Position numbers and translations under genes: made by a program. A stretch of 64,000 bases of DNA from Frischella perrara (lineage in GTDB: Bacteria; Pseudomonadota; Gammaproteobacteria; Enterobacterales; Orbaceae): the NCBI RefSeq assembly GCF_000807275.1, contig NZ_CP009056.1, positions 1,365,192 to 1,429,191 of the forward strand, in the 5' to 3' direction. Position 1 is the first letter of the stretch. Every line of letters begins with the position of its first letter. The notes below the pieces were generated by a model, which saw only the letters and a list, made by a program, of their open reading frames with translations, ran no database searches and was not told the origin of the DNA. Of this stretch, positions 48,096 to 59,379 are shown in pieces.

Positions 48096-51000
48096 TCCGT
48101 ATAAGCAGTTTGTGGCAAACTCAGCATCCCTTTGCCAAAGGAAATCTCTAATACCTTTGGCTGTTTTTTTCTTACAGTTGCATTTGGGTGAGTTAAAGCT
48201 ATAACTATTAATTCTTTTAATTGCTCTTTTTCATCTTCTTCGGTGTAGTCAAATAATATAGGTAGAACATAAGCACAAGCCGCAGAACCAAATGAATCGC
48301 TAATATCGTCTGATAATTCTGAATAGTCATTGTTTGCATCTTTAATGGCAGCCTCACAAATAAGTAAACTACACCATTCTAAATCTTCATCAGTCAAGTT
48401 CTTTGCGTGATCGCGCATACAAATCGCGGCTGTTTTAATAATAGCTCCTAGAGCCATCATAGAATATGATTCCTGAATTTCATTTTCTTGCCAAGCTGTA
48501 AATAATGTTTTTGCCAATAACAGGGCTTTATCAATATTTATTGATTTTTTGTCACTTACTTTCTTTAGATCTAACATATCATGAGTCCATACATAAAGTG
48601 TATGGATTGAGGTATCGTGTTGGTGCTTTTTTTGATAAACTTGCTGGGAATATTGCAACTCATTAGGTAAATTTGAACTGTTTTGTAATAGTAATCTATT
48701 ATTTTCTTGATCTACAATAACTTCCCACTGGCGACTATCTGAACGATAAATTAGAAACTTTAAGTTCTCATTGTTAGTTTGTTTTGCAATATTAGATAAT
48801 TCATCAAGTATTTCTAATACATCTTCTCTATATAATTCATTAAGTTGCAACTCACACAATAATGTTTCTAATGTGTTTTTTCGCCATGATTTTTGATTAG
48901 AGTCGATACGTTCCCGACGATAGTATGGAGTCATAATATCATTATCGATACCAAACCAGTGTGGATGATTTTCTCCCATCTCATTCGCAAATCTTTTTAT
49001 ATCTAAAAAATATAGGTCATAGTTTCTTAATAAGGGATAAGCCGCTTTTCCTACCTTTCTAGGAAAACCTACTGCAATCGATGCCAGTACGGATGTTGGC
49101 ATAACTGAATTGCTGGCACGTAATGTATAATCAAATATCCATTCAATAAGGTTAATTTCAGCATTAGGTATTATTTCTATCAACCAGTTTTCCAGAGCCA
49201 TCAGTGCACACTGTAAAATATAAGGTAATGTTGATGAACCTCGATAACCTTTCCATAAATATGGGGAAGCATATTGTTTAATAACGGTTCCATCATTAAG
49301 GGTTAATTCAATTTGTTTTGCAACAGTTTCAAAAGCCATTATAGAATGCTCTTCATCTTCTTTGGCTTTCGAAAAATCAGAATTAGCGTATGATTGAGCT
49401 GTAGTGTTAAATAATTGAATAATAAAATCTAACCCCAATCTTGTATGGAAGTTTAGAAGTGGCTTAAATGGTCCCTTCATACCACTTGCTGGAAAGAATC
49501 CTTTTTCATACTCAAGTCCAAAGTATTCATTAAAACCCATACGTGCATACCTTCCAAAAATATCTTCATTTTCTTCTATCGGTAGAGATAAACATTCATG
49601 CCACACTAATTTAATAATTAATTTAGGTGAATATTTACAAATAAATGGTACATATGGGCTAACAAACAGCAAATTAATCAATGTATCAACATAAGCAAGT
49701 CTTTCGCTAGGTTTTTGAGAAATAAATACATCCTTCTCCATTAACTCATTAAATTCACCGTCTATTGCTAAGCTTACTCTAATTAAAATACTTAGTATAA
49801 TTTCTCGGTGTTTTTTATCATTATCTTGATATGAGTCTTTAATTGGTTCCAAAAGCCATAATGCAATCAGACCAACTGTTCGTGCAAATTCCGGCAGATT
49901 ATTTTGAATGTTAATGATCTTACACCACTCATCCATTAATTGTATTAATTGAGGTTTGGCATTGTCTGTTATTTTTTCAAGATTTTCATAGATGAAATCA
50001 AATATACTTTGCCATCCCTTACCATTAGGTTTTAAAAATAATGTGTTAGTTTGATGACTATCATGCGCCTTGTTATTTAACTGTAATGAGACTGGTTTTT
50101 GGCAGGTAAGTCGAAGGATAAAACAAAACCTGATTAAAAAATAACACTCATTTTCTAATAAGATATTAGTCATGGTTTTAATAAATTCATCAGGACAATC
50201 ACTTTGTAAAAGTGCAGAAATAACTTCATCCTTCCAATGATTATCAATGTTATCTGTGAGTAGTAGTTTATAAATAAAGTCAATATTAATTTCTTTATAT
50301 TTTATTTGTTGGAAAAACCATAAACGAAAAGCACGATTTATTGCGGGCTCATTACCAATAGAACGCAAAAATAGTTTAATATCATGGCGGTTTTTTGCAT
50401 ATTCTTTTGATATAAACTCTTCTAAAGCCCAATCTTCGAGTACATCATGCTTTGGGCTAATAACATATTTTTTTGAATCCCTATGAATTAAATTATCAGC
50501 TTCGAGTTTTGCAATTACCTCAGAATCATAGTCGTCTTCGTCAACACCAAATGTCATTTCTTTAGCACGTTTTTTTGCAATTTCAATAAATGTCATTTTT
50601 CTTTTTATGTGCATACCTAATTTTCTATCTGAATCACGCGATATCACACTTTGCCAAATAATTTCTTTAAATTCTTTTTCGGTGTTATTGGCATTAAATT
50701 TTGCGCCATTGTTTATTGCTCGCATAGCTAGTTCAATATAAAACGGAATGTGTAGTAACTTATTTAATGATTGATTTTCTAAAAGTGTTTTTAATGCAGG
50801 TATCTTACTACCCAATTCTTCAATTTGATCGTCAGAAAATGGACCAACATTGATACTTTCATAAAGTATTCCTCTTGGCTGAACATAATTAAACATAATC
50901 TGTTGATAAGCATAGTCTCGCCCAGTTGCAATAATTTTCCAGCCAGTCTGTTTTTTTAAGAATTGTAATAGATCAATAAAAGCATTATTTAAATTTAGCT

Positions 51001-52171
51001 CTAATATCTTTTCTAATGATTCAATAACTAAAATTTTTTCAGGTAGAAGAGAAAAATAACCTTCTAGTTGAGAAAGCGAAGATGCTAATCCAAAAGAAGC
51101 AAAAACATCGTTAATATGACCTTTATCCAGATCCTCTGTTCGTAAATAAAAAGTAGAGACTTCAAGATTTCTATCTAATATAAAATCACGAATGATGGCT
51201 GATTTTCCTGTCCCTCTTGCTCCAGTAACAAACAAAAAATCATGGTTACTTAGTTTTTCATATATATCAGTTAAATAATCGGCACGTATAACATGCATAT
51301 CAATGATGCAACTATTAATACCATTAAAAACGTAATCACTGCGCTCTTTCAATAAACGAATATCTTGATAAACAGAATTAATAATTTTTTTATCAAAAAG
51401 GTTACGAATTTCTTGTGAAACATTATCTAATTCTAATGTACCTGCATTTTGATTAAACTCCTGTGTATACGTTATAACTTTTGACAGGACTAATGATGGA
51501 GTTTGAGATGAGCAGGTTTCAATAAGTGAGCATAACAAGTTTGCGACAATAGAAGATTTAGAATCTAGATCATAAGAAATTACTTGAAATGTTTTTAAAA
51601 ATAACCAAAATTCCTCATCTGTTATAGCAGCCTGATTGGCCATATTAAGCTGGTGACGAAAAACCTCTAATTTATTAATTTTATCTTTACTTGTGAAGCC
51701 TTTAGTATTTACTTTTTTAATAAACTCAGAAGAACTAGATGCATATTTTGCCCAATCAAGAATTGGTAGTATATTATTTATGTCATTTTTTGATAATGTT
51801 CCTGTAATTAGCACAATTAAATCAGCATTAAGATTGAAATGGTCGCTTTTAAAATCATGCCATGCATTATTAATAACCTCTTTAAATATACTATCTCTTT
51901 CAGTCATTGATATTTCATGTTTTATTTGAGCAAACAGCTTATTTTCAGATCCTTTACTATCTACTGCATAAAGTAAGAAGTCATCAGTGTTAATTCCTTC
52001 ATATTTACTTTGAAATTTAATTTTTTTTGCTTTCATCGTAGAAGAAAGGCATGGAACATATAAACCTGCTAATAATGCGATAACAAAAGTTGCTTGTACC
52101 CGTGTCTCAAAATTAACTCCACCCCCACCAGTTGAAAAAGGATTACTTTGTTGTTTTAGATTATTAGCCAT
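48092..52171 (-). CDS. STAND/NLR-like P-loop ATPase with N-terminal PD-(D/E)xK nuclease motif, candidate anti-phage effector
   Basis: A 1359-residue cytoplasmic protein. Residues about 10-130 look like a Cap4/Mrr-type restriction-like nuclease: GGGGVNFETRVQ (Glu 22), TDDFLLY (Asp 64) and LFAQIKH (Gln-x-Lys 82-84). Residues about 300-560 are a P-loop NTPase with Walker A GARGTGKS (317-324), a Walker B-like ILVIES (380-385), an IIATGRD strand (413-419) and a winged-helix-like region. The remaining 750 residues are helical, repeat-like and probably the sensor. Nuclease-ATPase-sensor order is that of Avs/STAND immune proteins, which detect phage proteins and cleave DNA. The exact family was not identified. 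No mobile genes lie beside it, but debris on both sides marks an accessory site. Confidence 0.75.
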   Translation of the reverse strand: MANNLKQQSNPFSTGGGGVNFETRVQATFVIALLAGLYVPCLSSTMKAKKIKFQSKYEGINTDDFLLYAVDSKGSENKLFAQIKHEISMTERDSIFKEVINNAWHDFKSDHFNLNADLIVLITGTLSKNDINNILPILDWAKYASSSSEFIKKVNTKGFTSKDKINKLEVFRHQLNMANQAAITDEEFWLFLKTFQVISYDLDSKSSIVANLLCSLIETCSSQTPSLVLSKVITYTQEFNQNAGTLELDNVSQEIRNLFDKKIINSVYQDIRLLKERSDYVFNGINSCIIDMHVIRADYLTDIYEKLSNHDFLFVTGARGTGKSAIIRDFILDRNLEVSTFYLRTEDLDKGHINDVFASFGLASSLSQLEGYFSLLPEKILVIESLEKILELNLNNAFIDLLQFLKKQTGWKIIATGRDYAYQQIMFNYVQPRGILYESINVGPFSDDQIEELGSKIPALKTLLENQSLNKLLHIPFYIELAMRAINNGAKFNANNTEKEFKEIIWQSVISRDSDRKLGMHIKRKMTFIEIAKKRAKEMTFGVDEDDYDSEVIAKLEADNLIHRDSKKYVISPKHDVLEDWALEEFISKEYAKNRHDIKLFLRSIGNEPAINRAFRLWFFQQIKYKEINIDFIYKLLLTDNIDNHWKDEVISALLQSDCPDEFIKTMTNILLENECYFLIRFCFILRLTCQKPVSLQLNNKAHDSHQTNTLFLKPNGKGWQSIFDFIYENLEKITDNAKPQLIQLMDEWCKIINIQNNLPEFARTVGLIALWLLEPIKDSYQDNDKKHREIILSILIRVSLAIDGEFNELMEKDVFISQKPSERLAYVDTLINLLFVSPYVPFICKYSPKLIIKLVWHECLSLPIEENEDIFGRYARMGFNEYFGLEYEKGFFPASGMKGPFKPLLNFHTRLGLDFIIQLFNTTAQSYANSDFSKAKEDEEHSIMAFETVAKQIELTLNDGTVIKQYASPYLWKGYRGSSTLPYILQCALMALENWLIEIIPNAEINLIEWIFDYTLRASNSVMPTSVLASIAVGFPRKVGKAAYPLLRNYDLYFLDIKRFANEMGENHPHWFGIDNDIMTPYYRRERIDSNQKSWRKNTLETLLCELQLNELYREDVLEILDELSNIAKQTNNENLKFLIYRSDSRQWEVIVDQENNRLLLQNSSNLPNELQYSQQVYQKKHQHDTSIHTLYVWTHDMLDLKKVSDKKSINIDKALLLAKTLFTAWQENEIQESYSMMALGAIIKTAAICMRDHAKNLTDEDLEWCSLLICEAAIKDANNDYSELSDDISDSFGSAACAYVLPILFDYTEEDEKEQLKELIVIALTHPNATVRKKQPKVLEISFGKGMLSLPQTAYTE

Positions 52172-52486
52172 AATGATCCCTTATACTTTAAAAGAAATGT
52201 TATTTTGATTTAGATACTTTTATTAATGTATATTATCTCATTTAAATAAGATATGAACATATGCTGTACTAACTGTTGATTTTAATTATATGATCTCGAT
52301 AAACAATACAAATAAAATAAACATTTAAAAAGCAAAATATTAAATTATTTTAATTAAAAAATTTTAATGAGAATATTAAGATGTTTTATGTCATAATATT
52401 TTTATTTTTAAATAGTCATTAATAATAGTAATATCTCATTTTTACATTTCTTATTATAATGAAATATTTGATTTCTTAAATTTTAA

Positions 52487-52663
52487 CTACTCAATATCAA
52501 CCTTAATAACATTCCCTTCAATAAAAACAAGCTTTGCATCCACTAATTTGCTTAGCCACTGAGCAGACTTCTTACCTACATCATTCCTCATTGAACATAA
52601 ATCGTTGTGAATGATCGTTTTTGAGTAAGAGTCATTATCTTGTATGTGATTAAGTATATACTC
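52487..52663 (-). pseudogene. C-terminal fragment of an unknown gene
   Basis: A 58-residue stop-to-stop frame on the minus strand, ending MRNDVGKKSAQWLSKLVDAK and LVFIEGNVIKVDIE before TAG. It looks like a small winged or basic DNA-associated domain. Upstream sequence has stops in this frame, so it is a remnant. A start at the internal ATG near 52588 would leave about 34 residues. Confidence 0.35.
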
Positions 52664-52908
52664 TCACAAAGCAATATAATTTTTTGTCAGATTAGGAATA
52701 TTTTTTAAGTTCTGGATATATACTATCACCTTATTCTAGGGCTGTTCTTGATATCTCACTGATAAAATTAGCTACTGAACATCATAACCCTTTGCTTTTA
52801 ATGGTTTCAATTAACATATAGATTTCCTAATAAAAGCTAATTAATTTTCCGATTATATTTTACGTGAAAATTTAAAGATATACTGGATGATAGTTCTTTT
52901 AAAGGCAC

Positions 52909-52940
52909 AAAAAAACCAGTGATATAACTAATATCACTGG
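52909..52940 (-). terminator. Terminator of guaA
   Basis: On the minus strand CCAGTGATAT / ATATCACTGG (52916-52925, 52931-52940) is followed by seven T (complement of 52909-52915), 40 bases after the guaA stop. Confidence 0.9.
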
Positions 52941-52980
52941 CTTTTATATATACTCATTAAAATTTACAACTAAAAAATCT

Positions 52981-54564
52981 TTACTCCCATTCAATAGTCG
53001 CTGGGGGTTTACCACTTATATCATAGACAACACGTGATATGCCATTGACTTCATTGATAATGCGGTTCGATACTCTTCCTAAGAAGTCGTAAGGAAGATG
53101 AGCCCAATGGGCGGTCATAAAGTCGATAGTTTCTACAGCACGCAATGACACTACCCAGTCATATCGGCGTCCATCCCCCATAACTCCAACCGAGCGTACC
53201 GGTAAAAATACGGTAAATGCTTGGCTGACTTTGTGGTATAGGTCAGCTTTGTAGAGTTCTTCAATAAAAATAGCATCAGCTTGCCTTAATAAGTCACAAT
53301 ACTCTTTTTTCACTTCACCTAATACACGTACGCCTAAACCAGGTCCAGGGAATGGATGACGATAAAGCATATCGTATGGTAAACCAAGCTCCAGACCGAC
53401 TTTTCGTACTTCGTCTTTGAATAACTCTCGTAATGGTTCAACTAAGCCCATTTTCATATCTTCGGGTAAACCACCGACATTATGGTGAGATTTGATGACA
53501 TGAGCTTTACCGGTGTCAGCAGCAGCAGATTCAATAACATCTGGATAGATAGTTCCTTGGGCAAGCCATTTGACATCTTTTAATTTTGCTGCTTCTTCAT
53601 CAAAAACGGCAATAAATTCACGACCAATGATTTTACGTTTAGCTTCTGGATCGGTTTCGCCTTTTAATGCAGCCATAAAACGGTCCTCAGCATTAACGGC
53701 AATAATATTTAATCCAAATTTATCACCAAACATCTCCATTACTTGCTTTGCTTCATTTAAACGCAGTAAACCATGATCAACAAAGACACATGTTAACTGA
53801 TCGCCGATTGCTTGATGTAATAATAGTGCCGTAACGGATGAGTCAACACCACCAGAAAGACCTAATAACACTTTATCGTTGCCAACTTTCTCTTTAATAC
53901 GGGCAACGGCATCGGTAATGATAGAAGACGGTGTCCATAATTTTTCACACTGGCAAATATCAATAACAAAACGTTGTAGTAACTCTAATCCCTTAACAGT
54001 ATGTGTTACCTCAGGATGAAACTGCACACCATAAAACTGTTTTTCATCGTTGGCCATAATGGCAAATGGACATGTCTCGGTTTGGCCGATTAGAGTAAAC
54101 TCATTGGGCAATGAAGTAACTTTATCTCCATGACTCATCCATACATCAAGTTGATCAATACCCAAATCATTAGTGCTATCTAAAATACCCTCAGTTAATT
54201 TTGATTTTGCAACAATATCTACTTTAGCATAACCAAATTCGCGTTGATTAGATGCCGTAACTTGTCCGCCCTGACCTACTTGGATTGCCATAGTTTGCAT
54301 ACCATAGCAGATACCTAATACAGGTACACCAGCATTAAAGACATATTCAGGTGCTCTCGGGCTATTTTCTTCCGTAGTACTTTCAGGACCACCAGATAAA
54401 ATAATACCTTTAGGATTAAATTGTTTAATTTTTTCTTCCGAAACATCCCACGGCCAAAGTTCACAATACACGCCAATTTCCCGAACTCTTCGAGCAATTA
54501 ATTGCGTTACTTGTGAACCAAAATCCAAAATTAAAATACGCTGCTGGTGGATGTCTTTTTTCAT
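52981..54564 (-). CDS. guaA: GMP synthase (glutamine-hydrolysing)
   Basis: Converts XMP to GMP using glutamine and ATP. I place the start at the ATG at 54564 ([18 protein letters not shown]), which has AGGA upstream and matches the E. coli N-terminus; an in-frame codon at 54585 would add seven residues. It has 527 residues (E. coli 525). The class I glutamine amidotransferase domain has LGICYGMQ (nucleophile Cys) and [11 protein letters not shown]; the ATP pyrophosphatase domain has [12 protein letters not shown]; the C-terminal dimerisation domain ends KPPATIEWE. guaB, usually directly upstream, is not here. Confidence 0.97.
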   Translation of the reverse strand: MKKDIHQQRILILDFGSQVTQLIARRVREIGVYCELWPWDVSEEKIKQFNPKGIILSGGPESTTEENSPRAPEYVFNAGVPVLGICYGMQTMAIQVGQGGQVTASNQREFGYAKVDIVAKSKLTEGILDSTNDLGIDQLDVWMSHGDKVTSLPNEFTLIGQTETCPFAIMANDEKQFYGVQFHPEVTHTVKGLELLQRFVIDICQCEKLWTPSSIITDAVARIKEKVGNDKVLLGLSGGVDSSVTALLLHQAIGDQLTCVFVDHGLLRLNEAKQVMEMFGDKFGLNIIAVNAEDRFMAALKGETDPEAKRKIIGREFIAVFDEEAAKLKDVKWLAQGTIYPDVIESAAADTGKAHVIKSHHNVGGLPEDMKMGLVEPLRELFKDEVRKVGLELGLPYDMLYRHPFPGPGLGVRVLGEVKKEYCDLLRQADAIFIEELYKADLYHKVSQAFTVFLPVRSVGVMGDGRRYDWVVSLRAVETIDFMTAHWAHLPYDFLGRVSNRIINEVNGISRVVYDISGKPPATIEWE

Positions 54565-54763
54565 GAAGTTTTTCCTAATTAGCAATTGAATATTATGAAC
54601 TGAAAATAAACATCAAAACATAAGTTATTGATTTTATTGTTAAATATAGCTTTTAATAATAATCTTAATAAATATACGATAATAAGATTATTATTAAATA
54701 CTCTAAAACAATATGAGGCGATATATTATCACCTCATATGTATTATTCTACTTGAAAAAATGA

Positions 54764-56902
54764 TTATTGTTGAGTCGCTTGAATCGCAGTTAAAGCAATT
54801 GTATAAACAATATCATCTACCAATGCGCCTCGGGATAAATCATTCACTGGTTTACGCATACCTTGTAACATTGGACCAATTGAAACCAGATCAGCAGAAC
54901 GTTGTACCGCTTTGTAGGTAGTATTACCTGTATTTAAGTCAGGGAAAATAAATACAGTTGCTTGACCCGCTACTTGTGAATTTGGCGCTTTAGATTTAGC
55001 AACATCAGGCATTACCGCTGCATCATATTGTAAAGGTCCATCAATTAATAAATCAGGACGTTTTTCTTTTGCAATACGCGTTGCTTCTTTTACTTTCTCA
55101 ACATCGGCACCTTGTCCAGAGTTACCTGTTGAGTAAGAAATCATAGCAACTTTTGGCTCTATACCAAAGGCAATCGCAGTATCCGCTGATTGAATTGCAA
55201 TTTCAGCTAATTCTTGTGCATTAGGATCTGGATTAATAGCGCAGTCACCATAGATATAAACTTGCTCAGGCATTAACATAAAGAACACTGATGAAACAAG
55301 TGAACTACCTGGGGCAGTTTTGATTAATTGTAATGGTGGGCGAATAGTATTAGCTGTAGTATGAACAGCACCGGATACTAAGCCATCTACTTCATCACGT
55401 TCCAACATCATAGTTCCTAAAACAACATTATCGGCAAGTTGTTCTCGAGCTAAAATTTCGGTCATACCCTTATTTTTACGTAATTCAACTAAACGAGGTA
55501 CATAATTTTCACGAATCGCCTCTGGATCCATGATCTCAATGCCTGCACCTAAAGTTACCCCTTGGGTAGCTGCAACACGTTTAATTTCATCAGGATTTCC
55601 AAGTAATACACATTTAGCAATACCACGTTCAGCACAGATTACAGCGGCTTTAATAGTACGTGGTTCATCACCTTCAGGTAAAACAATCGTTTTGCCTGCC
55701 TTACGTGCAAATTCAGTTAATTGATAACGGAAAGCCGGTGGTGACATACGAGCGATTCCTGAAGTAGATTCATTTTTCAGTGCTTTAATCCATTCAGAAT
55801 CAATATGATCTGCCACAAAATTTTGTGTATTATCTAAACGTTCTTTATCATCGACAGGAATTTCAAGATTAAAACGTTGCAAGTTGATCGAAGTTTGGAA
55901 AGTATTAGTATCAACACTAAAAACAGGTAAACCTGTCTCAAATGCTGGTTTACAAAGTTTTGCAACATTTGCATCAAGTTCATATCCACCGGTTAAAAGT
56001 ACGCCACCGATCTCAGTACCATTCATAACTGCTAAAGAAATAGTTGTAATAATATCAGCGCGATCAGCAGAAGTTACTAATAATGCATTAGGTCGTAAAT
56101 GAGAAATGATATTAGGAACGCTACGAGAACAGAAGGAAACATGTTTGATACGACGTTGTTTAATACCACCTTCATTAATAATTTTAGCTGATAAGTGATT
56201 TGCCATATCAATAGCACGGCATGCTGTTAAATCAATATTCCATGGAATACATCCTAATACAGGCAATGGACTATGTTGTCTTAAATCTTCAATAGTAATT
56301 GTTTTACCATCAAATTTTGGTGTATGGTAAATATCTGAAACATCAGGTCGAGCTAGTGTTTGCGCATCAATTGGTGCATTCACTTTATTAATAATAACGC
56401 CTGTAATTTTCTCGTTTTTAACACCACCAAAGTTAGATCGCGCAATCTCAACGCGTTCTTTTAATTGTTCTGGGGTATCACTTCCCATAGACATGACGAA
56501 AATAATTTCAGCACCTAAGGTTTTAGCAATATTATAATTCAGTTCACTTGCAAACGGATAATTATTGGTTGGTACGATACCTTCAACAAGCACAACTTCT
56601 GATTGCTTATTATTTTCAGCAAACAAAGCTATAATCTCTTCCATTAATACATCTTGCTGATTTAGACCTATTAACTTTTCCACATGACTCATTTTCAGAG
56701 GTTTATTTGACGGAATTGATGTATTGCTTTGAATTAAGGTAGTAGTTTGATCAGGACGATCACCACCTAGAGCAGGTTGCGCAACAGGTTTAAATAAACT
56801 GATTTTTACCCCTTGACGTTCCATTGAACGAATAACGCCTAAGCTCACGCCTGTTAAACCGACATTTGAAGACGTAGGGATTAACATAATTGTACGAGCC
56901 AC
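54764..56902 (-). CDS. pta: Phosphate acetyltransferase
   Basis: Interconverts acetyl-CoA and acetyl phosphate, the first step of acetate formation. It has 712 residues (E. coli 714). The start is GTG at 56902 with AGGAG eight bases upstream. The N-terminal domain resembles dethiobiotin synthetase ([17 protein letters not shown]), a DRTGG domain occupies the middle, and the C-terminal PTA_PTB catalytic domain carries [13 protein letters not shown] and [16 protein letters not shown]. It follows ackA, separated by a terminator, and is normally cotranscribed with it. Confidence 0.97.
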   Translation of the reverse strand: MARTIMLIPTSSNVGLTGVSLGVIRSMERQGVKISLFKPVAQPALGGDRPDQTTTLIQSNTSIPSNKPLKMSHVEKLIGLNQQDVLMEEIIALFAENNKQSEVVLVEGIVPTNNYPFASELNYNIAKTLGAEIIFVMSMGSDTPEQLKERVEIARSNFGGVKNEKITGVIINKVNAPIDAQTLARPDVSDIYHTPKFDGKTITIEDLRQHSPLPVLGCIPWNIDLTACRAIDMANHLSAKIINEGGIKQRRIKHVSFCSRSVPNIISHLRPNALLVTSADRADIITTISLAVMNGTEIGGVLLTGGYELDANVAKLCKPAFETGLPVFSVDTNTFQTSINLQRFNLEIPVDDKERLDNTQNFVADHIDSEWIKALKNESTSGIARMSPPAFRYQLTEFARKAGKTIVLPEGDEPRTIKAAVICAERGIAKCVLLGNPDEIKRVAATQGVTLGAGIEIMDPEAIRENYVPRLVELRKNKGMTEILAREQLADNVVLGTMMLERDEVDGLVSGAVHTTANTIRPPLQLIKTAPGSSLVSSVFFMLMPEQVYIYGDCAINPDPNAQELAEIAIQSADTAIAFGIEPKVAMISYSTGNSGQGADVEKVKEATRIAKEKRPDLLIDGPLQYDAAVMPDVAKSKAPNSQVAGQATVFIFPDLNTGNTTYKAVQRSADLVSIGPMLQGMRKPVNDLSRGALVDDIVYTIALTAIQATQQ

Positions 56903-56928
56903 TTTTGTACTCCTTTTTCTTTTAACCT

Positions 56929-56952
56929 AAAAAAACCGCCAGATTTGGCGGT
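56929..56952 (-). terminator. Terminator between ackA and pta
   Basis: On the minus strand ACCGCCA-AATC-TGGCGGT (56935-56952) is followed by seven T (complement of 56929-56935). Lying inside the ackA-pta pair, nine bases after the ackA stop, it should lower pta expression relative to ackA. Confidence 0.85.
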
Positions 56953-56960
56953 CAATTATT

Positions 56961-58163
56961 TTATGCTGTCAAACGTGCAGCATCTTGCGCAATAACCAAT
57001 TCTTCATTGGTCGGAATTACCATCGCAATCGCCGAACCATCTTTAGTAATCGTTCCGCCTTTACCAAAACGAGCTGCTAAATTACGTTCTTGATCGAGTT
57101 CAAATCCTAGTAAACCTAATTTTTGTAAAGCCATACGACGAACTTCTTCAGAGTTTTCACCAATACCACCTGTGAAAACAATTGCATCCAAACGACCATC
57201 TAATAACATTGCATAACCACCAATATATTTTACTAAACGGTGCACAAATACATCTAGAGCATTTTTAGCATTTTCATCCGTTTCATAATGGTCAGTTACA
57301 TAACGGCAGTCACTACTAACACCGGTTAGACCTAATAAACCAGATTTTTTGTTTAATAGGTTATTAATATCAGCTACTGACATTTTCAAATTATCATGTA
57401 AGAAGAACATAATAGCTGGATCAATATCACCACTACGTGTACCCATGACTAAACCTTCAAGAGGAGTTAAGCCCATTGAAGTTTCAACACATTTACCATT
57501 CTTAACTGCAGAAATTGAAGCACCGTTACCTAAATGACAAGTAATTACGTTAGTTTCTTCTACTGGTTTATTCAATAATTTAGCAGCTTGTTGGCTAACA
57601 TAATAATGACTAGTCCCATGAGCACCATATCGACGAATACCATATTTTGTATATAATTCATTTGGAAGCGCATATAAATAAGCTTCTTTTGGCATGGTTG
57701 TATGGAAAGCGGTATCAAATACTGCTACGTTCTTATCTTTCAAATGTGGGAAAGCTTTAAATGCTTCTTCGATACCGATAAGATGAGCTGGGTTATGTAA
57801 AGGAGCAAATGCTGATGCGTCTTTAATACCTTGTAATACACTATCATCAATAACAACAGATTGTGTATATTTTTCTCCACCATGAACAATACGATGTCCA
57901 ATGGCTTTAATGTTAGCTAATAACTCTGGCTTTTTAGAAAAGATTTCTTTAACTAGATAGTTAATCGCTTGACTATGCGCGGCGCCTGCACCTAAAGATG
58001 CTTCACCTTTTTCACCGTCTAATTTCCATTTAATACGCGCATCAGGAAGATTAAAACATTCAGCCAAACCAGAAATATATTCATCACCATTTTGTGGATC
58101 GATAATGGCAAATTTTAATGATGAACTGCCACAGTTCAAAACGAGAACAAGATTACTCGACAT
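56961..58163 (-). CDS. ackA: Acetate kinase
   Basis: Transfers phosphate from acetyl phosphate to ADP, giving ATP and acetate. The ATG at 58163 gives 400 residues, exactly as in E. coli, and has AAAGGA upstream; the upstream in-frame ATG at 58199 adds a non-family extension. Signatures are [51 protein letters not shown], and [14 protein letters not shown] near the C-terminus. It is divergent from yfbV, the same arrangement as in enterobacteria. Confidence 0.98.
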   Translation of the reverse strand: MSSNLVLVLNCGSSSLKFAIIDPQNGDEYISGLAECFNLPDARIKWKLDGEKGEASLGAGAAHSQAINYLVKEIFSKKPELLANIKAIGHRIVHGGEKYTQSVVIDDSVLQGIKDASAFAPLHNPAHLIGIEEAFKAFPHLKDKNVAVFDTAFHTTMPKEAYLYALPNELYTKYGIRRYGAHGTSHYYVSQQAAKLLNKPVEETNVITCHLGNGASISAVKNGKCVETSMGLTPLEGLVMGTRSGDIDPAIMFFLHDNLKMSVADINNLLNKKSGLLGLTGVSSDCRYVTDHYETDENAKNALDVFVHRLVKYIGGYAMLLDGRLDAIVFTGGIGENSEEVRRMALQKLGLLGFELDQERNLAARFGKGGTITKDGSAIAMVIPTNEELVIAQDAARLTA

Positions 58164-58385
58164 AATAAATCCTTTTTTAAAATAAAACAAAACCACCAAC
58201 CAAAATGGGGATGGTTAAACTTATTTAAATTAAAAACATATAAATTAATCATGATGATTAATATGACTTAGAAACTCTATATAAGACGCTTTTTTTATAA
58301 TAAAATAAAGGTTAGATAAAATTCCCAATGCTAATGAGCAATATTTTATGCCATTAAATAACTAATGTCGAGGAATCCTCTTGTA

Positions 58386-58835
58386 ATGAATTTATTAAAA
58401 CTGTTTAAGTTTGGTCAAAAATATATGTCTGTTTGTCCAATTGAAAAGTCTTTGGTTCACTCTTTTCCAGAAATCACGATTATTAAGTATATTAAGTATG
58501 GCATGAAATATTTACCACCACTTATTGTGCTGCTATTTGTGTGGCAATACTATATGAACATTGAGATTGCGATTACCCTAGTTACAATAATCTTTGCTTT
58601 AAGTTTACCCATTCAAGGTATAATTTGGTTAGGTAAACGCGCCCTATCCCCATTACCATTAAACCTATTAGAATACTATAATACCATTCAGGAACGGTTA
58701 ATTAATAAGCAAATTATCGGGGCGAAATCTATTAAAACGACAACCATAAATTTTATGGATTTTATGCAATTAATGAATCTGGCTAAAAGTCATTTAGATG
58801 ATGATACAGATTCCAATCAATTTCTAGACAACTGA
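58386..58835 (+). CDS. yfbV: UPF0208 membrane protein YfbV
   Basis: An inner-membrane protein of about 149 residues with two helices (about 42-60 and 65-85). FALSLPIQGIIWLGKRALSPLP is the conserved core of the family, which in E. coli helps limit Ter-macrodomain influence on chromosome organisation. I choose the ATG at 58386 because GAGGA lies eleven bases upstream; an in-frame ATG at 58365 has none. The divergent ackA neighbour is conserved in enteric bacteria. Confidence 0.88.
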   Translation: MNLLKLFKFGQKYMSVCPIEKSLVHSFPEITIIKYIKYGMKYLPPLIVLLFVWQYYMNIEIAITLVTIIFALSLPIQGIIWLGKRALSPLPLNLLEYYNTIQERLINKQIIGAKSIKTTTINFMDFMQLMNLAKSHLDDDTDSNQFLDN

Positions 58836-58845
58836 TCAAAATATT

Positions 58846-59379
58846 ATGCCAAATAGTACAACTGATTTACTGGATAAATTTAATAGAATTATCCAACAAT
58901 TAACGCAGAATGTAGAAAAGTACCAACATATCACCCTATACAGCCCATGTTTTGATATGTCACTTTTTGGGAATGTCCCGCCAAAGGCGAATTATCAGTT
59001 CTATTTAAAGGAAATTAATCAAAACTATCAAAAATTATGTAAATTAATTGAGAAAAATAATATTCTACCTTGTTTAGAAACAATTGAATATTTAACACAA
59101 CGATTAATAAATCAGATTGAAGCACTTAATCGACAACTAGCCAATATTCAAACTAATGATGAACCAGCGAAAACAAATCAATCTCCTCAATCTTTATATG
59201 AAAGGTATAACACTAATTTGGATTATCTAAGAAGATTGCAAGCAAGCAAATATGAATTAGAACTATCATCAAACATTGCCGATAAATCAAAAATAGCTCT
59301 GCTTAATCAACGCATTTATCATTGTCAACAAGCAATAAAACAAATTGAATTAGAGATCGAGCAAGATATCAATAATTAA
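58846..59379 (+). CDS. priC: Primosomal replication protein PriC
   Basis: A 177-residue helical protein that helps reload DnaB at stalled replication forks. Similarity is weak but spread along the protein: an N-terminal helical domain with a SPCFDMSLFG segment (RFDxxLF in E. coli), a basic middle (YERYNTNLDYLRRLQASKYELE) and the C-terminal QRIYHCQQAIKQIELEIE, which corresponds to the YEARLARC...IE end of E. coli PriC. Its length matches (175). It lies ten bases after yfbV, so it is probably in one operon with it. Confidence 0.75.
   Translation: MPNSTTDLLDKFNRIIQQLTQNVEKYQHITLYSPCFDMSLFGNVPPKANYQFYLKEINQNYQKLCKLIEKNNILPCLETIEYLTQRLINQIEALNRQLANIQTNDEPAKTNQSPQSLYERYNTNLDYLRRLQASKYELELSSNIADKSKIALLNQRIYHCQQAIKQIELEIEQDINN

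Larger units (their letters stand above)
52172..52980. other. Gene-free region upstream of the STAND-nuclease unit
   Basis: About 810 AT-rich bases. It must contain the promoter of the 52171 gene. A coding remnant lies at 52487-52663 and the guaA terminator at 52909-52940. The rest shows nothing I can name. Confidence 0.5.

Noticed and set aside
51693-51929. 78-codon plus-strand ORF inside the 1359-residue gene
   Set aside because: It is a shadow of the nuclease-ATPase coding frame, without its own ribosome site.
58164-58199. Upstream ATG start for ackA
   Set aside because: It adds twelve residues before [15 protein letters not shown], while the internal ATG has a good ribosome site and gives the standard 400-residue protein.
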